Shown here: positions 6,464 to 9,634 of the stretch, piece after piece
How positions within the stretch are numbered: the first letter of the stretch is position 1
How the letters are laid out: each line of letters begins with the position of its first letter
Source of the DNA: DASTDY01 sp035457345
GTDB lineage: Bacteria > Patescibacteriota > Saccharimonadia > Saccharimonadales > EFPC-124
Length of the DNA stretch: 9,634 nucleotides
Direction: 5' to 3'
NCBI GenBank assembly: GCA_035457345.1
Contig: DATIBT010000005.1
Location: 1 to 9,634 of the forward strand
The notes under the pieces: model-generated
What the model was told of the DNA's origin: nothing
Database searches by the model: none
Seen by the model: only the letters and a program-made list of their open reading frames with translations
Program-made: the position numbers and the translations under genes

Positions 6464-6487
6464 TATACTACAGAAATAATTGGGGGA
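6464..6487 (+). promoter_or_regulatory. Probable -10 box and ribosome site of the flavin operon
   Basis: TATACT at 6464-6469 matches five of six -10 positions and lies 21 bases before the ATG at 6491. GGGGGA (6482-6487) just before the ATG is the likely ribosome site, although it is unusually close. No -35 box is seen at 16-18 bases, so the promoter may need an activator. Confidence 0.35.
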
Positions 6488-6490
6488 TCC

Positions 6491-7003
6491 ATGGAACAAG
6501 CATCAAACGATACACGCAAACGGGTTATTACTGGCATTGTCGCCGTAGCTATATTGGCTCTTTTGGCAGCTGGCGTGTTTGCATTGCGTAACAATGACCA
6601 GCAAGCGGCCGCAAACCAACCAGCCGATACGCAAAATTCTTCTGACACAATCGCACAAACGAGCACCAATCCACAAACAGTACCTGAATCCACAACTAGT
6701 TCAGCAACATATAAAGACGGTACCTACACTGCCGGTGGCAGCTACACCTCGCCTGGCGGCAACGAGCGAGTCAACGTGACTGTCACACTTAAAGATGACA
6801 AAATCACCGACGCCACAGTCACGCCCACGCCAGCCAGCCCAACCTCGAGCCAATACCAAGGCCAGTTTGTTGCCAACTTTAAGCAGTTTGTTGTTGGCAA
6901 AGACGCCGACCAAGTCTCTCTTAGCCGCGTGTCTGGTTCGTCACTAACTTCACGCGGTTTCAATAATGCCCTCGACCAAATCAAGCAGCAAGCCAAAGCA
7001 TAG
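6491..7003 (+). CDS. Membrane-anchored FMN-binding domain protein
   Basis: A 170-residue redox carrier. After a short positive N-terminus (KR at 10-11) comes one hydrophobic helix (about 13-32) with no lipobox, then a Gln/Asn/Ser/Thr-rich spacer (33-70), then an FMN_bind domain (PF04205-type) from YKDGTYTAGG (74-83) to the C-terminus. The charge pattern places the domain outside the membrane, as for RnfG, NqrC and PplA. The family's flavin attachment motif (S/T)GA(S/T) appears as SGSSLTS (148-154), so Ser151 would replace the usual Thr as the phosphoester-linked residue. It is first in an operon with an ApbE flavin transferase, its probable modifier, which overlaps it by 38 bases, and with a membrane NAD(P)H-oxidising fusion that could supply electrons. 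Covalent flavinylation at a serine is inferred; non-covalent FMN binding is an alternative. Confidence 0.82.
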   Translation: MEQASNDTRKRVITGIVAVAILALLAAGVFALRNNDQQAAANQPADTQNSSDTIAQTSTNPQTVPESTTSSATYKDGTYTAGGSYTSPGGNERVNVTVTLKDDKITDATVTPTPASPTSSQYQGQFVANFKQFVVGKDADQVSLSRVSGSSLTSRGFNNALDQIKQQAKA

Positions 7004-7853
7004 TTTTGGCTTTGAAGCTATCGGCACTGCCTGGTCAATTGATATCGAAGGTGAGGTTGATGTTGCACTTGAAGCCGAAATAATAGAACGCATTGAGATC
7101 TTCGACAAAACATACTCGCGCTTCCGCCCTGACTCGCTCATAACAAAAATGAGCAAGCATGCCGGCACTTACGAGCTGCCAAAGGATGCATCGCCGCTGC
7201 TTGCCTTCTACCGCAGGTTGTATGACGCAACTAATGGCGCAGTTACGCCACTAATCGGCAGCGTCATGGAGCAAGCAGGGTATGATGCTAGCTATTCTCT
7301 ACAGCCCAAGCGTTTGCAGCAACCGCCAGCCTGGCAGGATATCCTAGAAATAGCAGATGATACCATGCATCTCAAGCAACCCGCCGTGCTCGATCTTGGC
7401 GCAGCAGGCAAAGGGTACCTAGTCGATATTGTCAGCGCAATCATCCAAAAGTATGAGGTAACAAGTTTTTGTGTCGATGCCGGTGGCGACATGCGATACT
7501 ACACAACCCGCAACCAGGCCTTGCGGGTTGGCCTTGAGCATCCAGATGACCCTACGCAAATCATTGGCGTGGCCGAGCTCGGCAACCAAAGTCTGTGTGG
7601 CTCTGCTGGTAACCGGCGCAAATGGGCAACCTATCATCACATTATTGATCCTCGCACACTAGAGTCGCCGCGTCACAATAAGGCAACGTGGGTGGTGGCG
7701 CCGACCGCCATGGAAGCCGATGGACTAACAACTGCACTATTTTTTGCGCCGCCCGAAAAACTCCACGAATTCAATTTTGAGTACGTTATTGTGCATGCTA
7801 ACAATTCAGCGCATATTTCGCCAAATTTCCCCGGGCAATTGTTCGCCAGTTAG
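6966..7853 (+). CDS. apbE: FAD:protein FMN transferase (ApbE family)
   Basis: This enzyme transfers FMN from FAD to a Ser/Thr of a target protein and releases AMP, using Mg2+. The 295 residues follow the family: FEAIGTAW (16-23), YSRFRPDS (50-57), TNGAVTPLIG (89-98), LDLGAAGKGYLVD (142-154), VDAGGDM (170-176), YHHIIDPRT (223-231) and AMEADGLTTALF (248-259), the last holding a conserved metal-site Asp252. The usual DPRTG ends in Leu232 here instead of Gly. The start is forced: an in-frame stop lies at 6945-6947 and no start codon follows 6966 before the conserved region. The protein therefore has no signal peptide, although most ApbE proteins act outside the membrane. No Shine-Dalgarno site is seen, and overlap with the FMN-binding gene suggests coupled translation. 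The target is probably that neighbour, which may be modified in the cytoplasm before export. Confidence 0.9.
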   Translation: MPSTKSSSKPKHSFGFEAIGTAWSIDIEGEVDVALEAEIIERIEIFDKTYSRFRPDSLITKMSKHAGTYELPKDASPLLAFYRRLYDATNGAVTPLIGSVMEQAGYDASYSLQPKRLQQPPAWQDILEIADDTMHLKQPAVLDLGAAGKGYLVDIVSAIIQKYEVTSFCVDAGGDMRYYTTRNQALRVGLEHPDDPTQIIGVAELGNQSLCGSAGNRRKWATYHHIIDPRTLESPRHNKATWVVAPTAMEADGLTTALFFAPPEKLHEFNFEYVIVHANNSAHISPNFPGQLFAS

Positions 7854-7874
7854 GGTATTGTAAACATAGGCACT

Positions 7875-9386
7875 ATGAAATTTATAGACGATTACCTAAA
7901 TAGCATTACTATGTACCGCCTGCTTTTATGCGGGCTGATGATTATTGCCGGCAGTGCGATTGGCCTGAGTGTTGTAGGCCTTCTTGACCATAACTGGTTG
8001 TCGCTGGCCATAAGCGCCGTGCTACTACCGGGCGTCTGTTTCGTGGCAAATAAAGTCTTCGCCTACATTTTTGGCGCTGCCACAAACCACGAGTCGGCAC
8101 TTATTACTGGTTTGATTTTGTTCTGCATTTTTTTACCGCCGCAAACCATTACCCAAGCCGCAACGTTAGCACTAGTTGGCGTCATTGCTATGGCCTCCAA
8201 GTACATACTTACTTTCCATAAACGGCATATTTTTAACCCAGCCGCCATTGCAGCAGTCATCATTGGCCTCAGCGGTCTTATGTATGCCGGATGGTGGATT
8301 GCAACAGCGGTCATGCTGCCGATCGGGGCTATATTTGGCTTGCTCATTTTACGCAAATTACATCGTTTTACCATGTTTTCGGTGTTTTTGGTGATTGCGC
8401 TTATGGTTGTATTTATTACAAGCCAGGGCGATGGCCGCACGGTGCAACAAATCCTGGTTGATAGTTTTGTGTCGTGGCCATTGCTATTTTTTGGTGCGGT
8501 CATGTTGACTGAACCGCTTACCACGCCGCCCACCAAAAAATGGCAGCTTATGTACGGCGGACTTGTGGGCTTACTGCTTGGATCGCGCCTTCACGTTGGC
8601 GACTTTTACATGACACCCGAAATCGCCCTGGTGCTCGGCAACCTATTCAGCTTTGCAACTAATAGCCTGCGTAGGCGCGTTCCACTCAAACTTATTAGCC
8701 GGCAAGAAATAGCACCCAATACGTTTCATTTTACGTTTCAACCAGCGTCACCCATACGGCACATGGCAGGACAGTATGCAGAGGTAACGCTACCGCTCGC
8801 GCACGCCGATTCACGAGGTAACCGCCGCACCTTCACTATCGCTTCATCGCCCACAGAAGACACCGTGCAGTTTGGCATTAAAATGAATACCCCGCCAAGC
8901 GCCTTTAAAAAAGTATTGAATGCGATGAATCCAGGCGGGCATATGTCTACTAACCATATTGCTGGCGATTTTGTACTGCCTAACGACACGAACGCCAAAT
9001 TAATTTTTATCGCTGGCGGCATTGGCATCACGCCGTTTAGGAGCATGCTTAAATATCTGCTCGACACCGACCAAACGCGCGATATTGTACTGTTCTATCA
9101 AGTGCTTGCACCACAACAAATTGCGTACCGGGACCTTATTACCGAGGCGGCCAAAAATGGCGTAAAAGCAGTCTATGTTATTACCGACAAGCAGCCTGCC
9201 GACCTTACTGATACAGAGTATGAACAAGGGTTTATTACGCCTGAAATGATCGGCAAACATGTGCCCGACGTTCCCGAACGCATTTTTTACATATCTGGGC
9301 CCCCTGCTATGGTCAAAAACTACACAAAAATGGTGCGTACTATGCATGCCAAAGGCGTTAAAACAGATTATTTCCCCGGTTATTAA
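7875..9386 (+). CDS. RnfD/NqrB-like membrane domain fused to FAD/NAD(P) oxidoreductase
   Basis: A 503-residue fusion. Residues 1-265 hold eight or so hydrophobic segments of the RnfD/NqrB type, with the conserved RHIFNPAA (117-124) and MLTEPLTTPP (210-219); the SGAT flavinylation motif of classical RnfD/NqrB is not seen. Residues 268-503 are a ferredoxin-NADP reductase-like module: FAD-binding RTFTIASSP (318-326), NAD(P)-binding AGGIGITPFRSM (380-391), SGPPAMV (474-480) and the C-terminal DYFPGY. It probably oxidises NAD(P)H in the cytoplasm and passes electrons through the membrane part to the extracytosolic FMN-binding protein encoded first in this operon. The acceptor beyond that (metal, oxygen, host compound) is unknown. 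It follows apbE by 21 bases with only a weak AGG ribosome site. The domain calls are firm; the electron path is inferred from neighbours and known flavin-based electron export. Confidence 0.88.
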   Translation: MKFIDDYLNSITMYRLLLCGLMIIAGSAIGLSVVGLLDHNWLSLAISAVLLPGVCFVANKVFAYIFGAATNHESALITGLILFCIFLPPQTITQAATLALVGVIAMASKYILTFHKRHIFNPAAIAAVIIGLSGLMYAGWWIATAVMLPIGAIFGLLILRKLHRFTMFSVFLVIALMVVFITSQGDGRTVQQILVDSFVSWPLLFFGAVMLTEPLTTPPTKKWQLMYGGLVGLLLGSRLHVGDFYMTPEIALVLGNLFSFATNSLRRRVPLKLISRQEIAPNTFHFTFQPASPIRHMAGQYAEVTLPLAHADSRGNRRTFTIASSPTEDTVQFGIKMNTPPSAFKKVLNAMNPGGHMSTNHIAGDFVLPNDTNAKLIFIAGGIGITPFRSMLKYLLDTDQTRDIVLFYQVLAPQQIAYRDLITEAAKNGVKAVYVITDKQPADLTDTEYEQGFITPEMIGKHVPDVPERIFYISGPPAMVKNYTKMVRTMHAKGVKTDYFPGY

Positions 9387-9400
9387 CAGATATAATCTGT
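9386..9400 (+). terminator. Small palindrome after the redox operon
   Basis: ACAGAT (9386-9391) and ATCTGT (9395-9400) form a 6-bp stem with a 3-base loop, beginning in the stop codon of the RnfD-FNR gene. No T-run follows, so termination would be weak. The centre contains TATAAT (9391-9396) without a matching -35 box. It may be an operator for the promoter 11 bases downstream rather than a terminator. Confidence 0.25.
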
Positions 9401-9410
9401 AGCCTAAATA

Positions 9411-9439
9411 TTGACATTTTAACTTAAGCATTATATAAT
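9411..9439 (+). promoter_or_regulatory. Perfect consensus sigma-70 promoter
   Basis: TTGACA (9411-9416) and TATAAT (9434-9439) are both exact consensus hexamers at the optimal 17-base spacing in A+T-rich DNA. Transcription should begin near 9446. It drives the partial gene at 9488 and is by far the strongest-looking promoter in the window. Confidence 0.9.
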
Positions 9440-9449
9440 GTATTTACAA

Positions 9450-9468
9450 ACCTGACTTCCGGTCGGGT
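9450..9468 (+). other. Hairpin in the 5' leader of the right-edge gene
   Basis: ACCTGAC (9450-9456) pairs with GTCGGGT (9462-9468), 7 bp with one G-U pair and a 5-base TTCCG loop, just after the predicted transcription start. It precedes the ribosome site AAGGAG (9475-9480) by 6 bases. Position and build resemble the leader hairpin of the lyase gene. A role in mRNA stability is a guess. Confidence 0.4.
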
Positions 9469-9487
9469 CGTACGAAGGAGAACTATC

Positions 9488-9634
9488 ATGACAACCTTCC
9501 CGTTCGGCAACGACGAGCTGGGAAAAGCGATGCAGGCGGTTGCGGCCCTCGGCACGGCCCGGCTCCTCGAGCTGGCCATGGATGGCTTCGACACCCCGCA
9601 CACCTACGACTACGAGCTCCTCAAGGGGCTGGTG
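9488..9634 (+). CDS. Unknown G+C-rich gene, 5' end only
   Basis: An open frame of 49 codons runs off the right edge. ATG 9488 follows a good AAGGAG ribosome site (9475-9480, seven bases away) and a consensus promoter, so this is very likely a real and strongly expressed gene. The visible protein begins MTTFPFGNDELGKAMQAV and continues as an apparently helical, soluble stretch without a signal peptide or membrane segment; I do not recognise a family. Base use is unlike the redox genes next to it: 44 of 49 codons end in G or C, and 9541-9600 is 44/60 G+C. Recent gain from a G+C-rich donor is possible, as is a special codon bias of highly expressed genes. It lies 101 bases after the redox operon and has its own promoter. 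Confidence 0.75.
   Translation, partial: MTTFPFGNDELGKAMQAVAALGTARLLELAMDGFDTPHTYDYELLKGLV

Noticed and set aside
6412..6693. N-terminal extension of the GH5 frame back to 6693
   Set aside because: It runs antisense through the start of the FMN-binding gene and adds about 94 residues with no GH5 similarity; family members begin close to the GVNxGGW motif.
6485..6725. Cluster of common cloning sites (GGATCC, CCATGG, GCGGCCGC, ACTAGT, GGTACC) suggesting vector sequence
   Set aside because: The sites fall inside a continuous, biologically sensible gene with a normal operon context; in this low-complexity Ser/Thr/Ala-rich region they are best explained by chance.
9000..9431. 143-codon minus-strand frame at the end of the redox operon
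   Set aside because: It is antisense to the conserved FNR module and has no supporting signals.
1..9634. CRISPR arrays, tRNA or rRNA genes, insertion sequences and attachment sites
   Set aside because: I saw no regularly spaced repeats, no cloverleaf-like or rRNA-like segments, no transposase-like frame and no paired terminal repeats in the window.

Overview
The window carries nine protein genes and their control regions. It is roughly 50% G+C and uses the standard code: UGA is a real stop at 596-598 and 3600-3602, which argues against the UGA=Gly lineages Gracilibacteria and Absconditabacteria. The compact overlapping genes, the SipW/TasA-like surface-protein module and the small flavin redox module suggest a Candidatus Saccharibacteria (TM7)/Patescibacteria-type organism. 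No ribosomal or other marker gene is present, so this placement is an inference of moderate confidence.

Layout. (1) 1-2162, minus strand: a zinc/manganese ABC importer in the order substrate-binding protein, ATPase, permease; the permease is cut by the left edge. (2) 2200-3556, plus strand: an alginate-lyase-family lipoprotein, richer in G+C than its neighbours, with an extended -10 promoter, a 5'-UTR hairpin and a convergent 3' hairpin. (3) 3600-6411, minus strand: a GH5 glucanase-like enzyme; then, from its own good promoter, a TasA/camelysin-like secreted protein; then a SipW-type signal peptidase fused to a second SipW-class signal sequence and a lamin-tail-like domain. (4) 6491-9386, plus strand: a membrane-anchored FMN-binding protein, an ApbE flavin transferase and an RnfD/NqrB-like membrane domain fused to a ferredoxin-reductase-type FAD/NAD(P) module. 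(5) 9411-end: a perfect consensus promoter driving a very G+C-rich gene of unknown function, cut by the right edge.

How the genes may work together. The TasA-like protein and the peptidase fusion look like a self-contained system that processes and displays surface protein or fibres. The FMN-binding, ApbE and RnfD-FNR genes form a minimal membrane electron-export system in which NAD(P)H electrons could cross the membrane to a covalently flavinylated protein. The lyase and the GH5 enzyme suggest use or remodelling of uronate-containing and beta-glucan polysaccharides. The most notable points are the peptidase that carries its own likely substrate signal, the ApbE with no possible signal peptide, the lyase whose NNH motif reads NNR, and the two G+C-rich genes built alike at their 5' ends.
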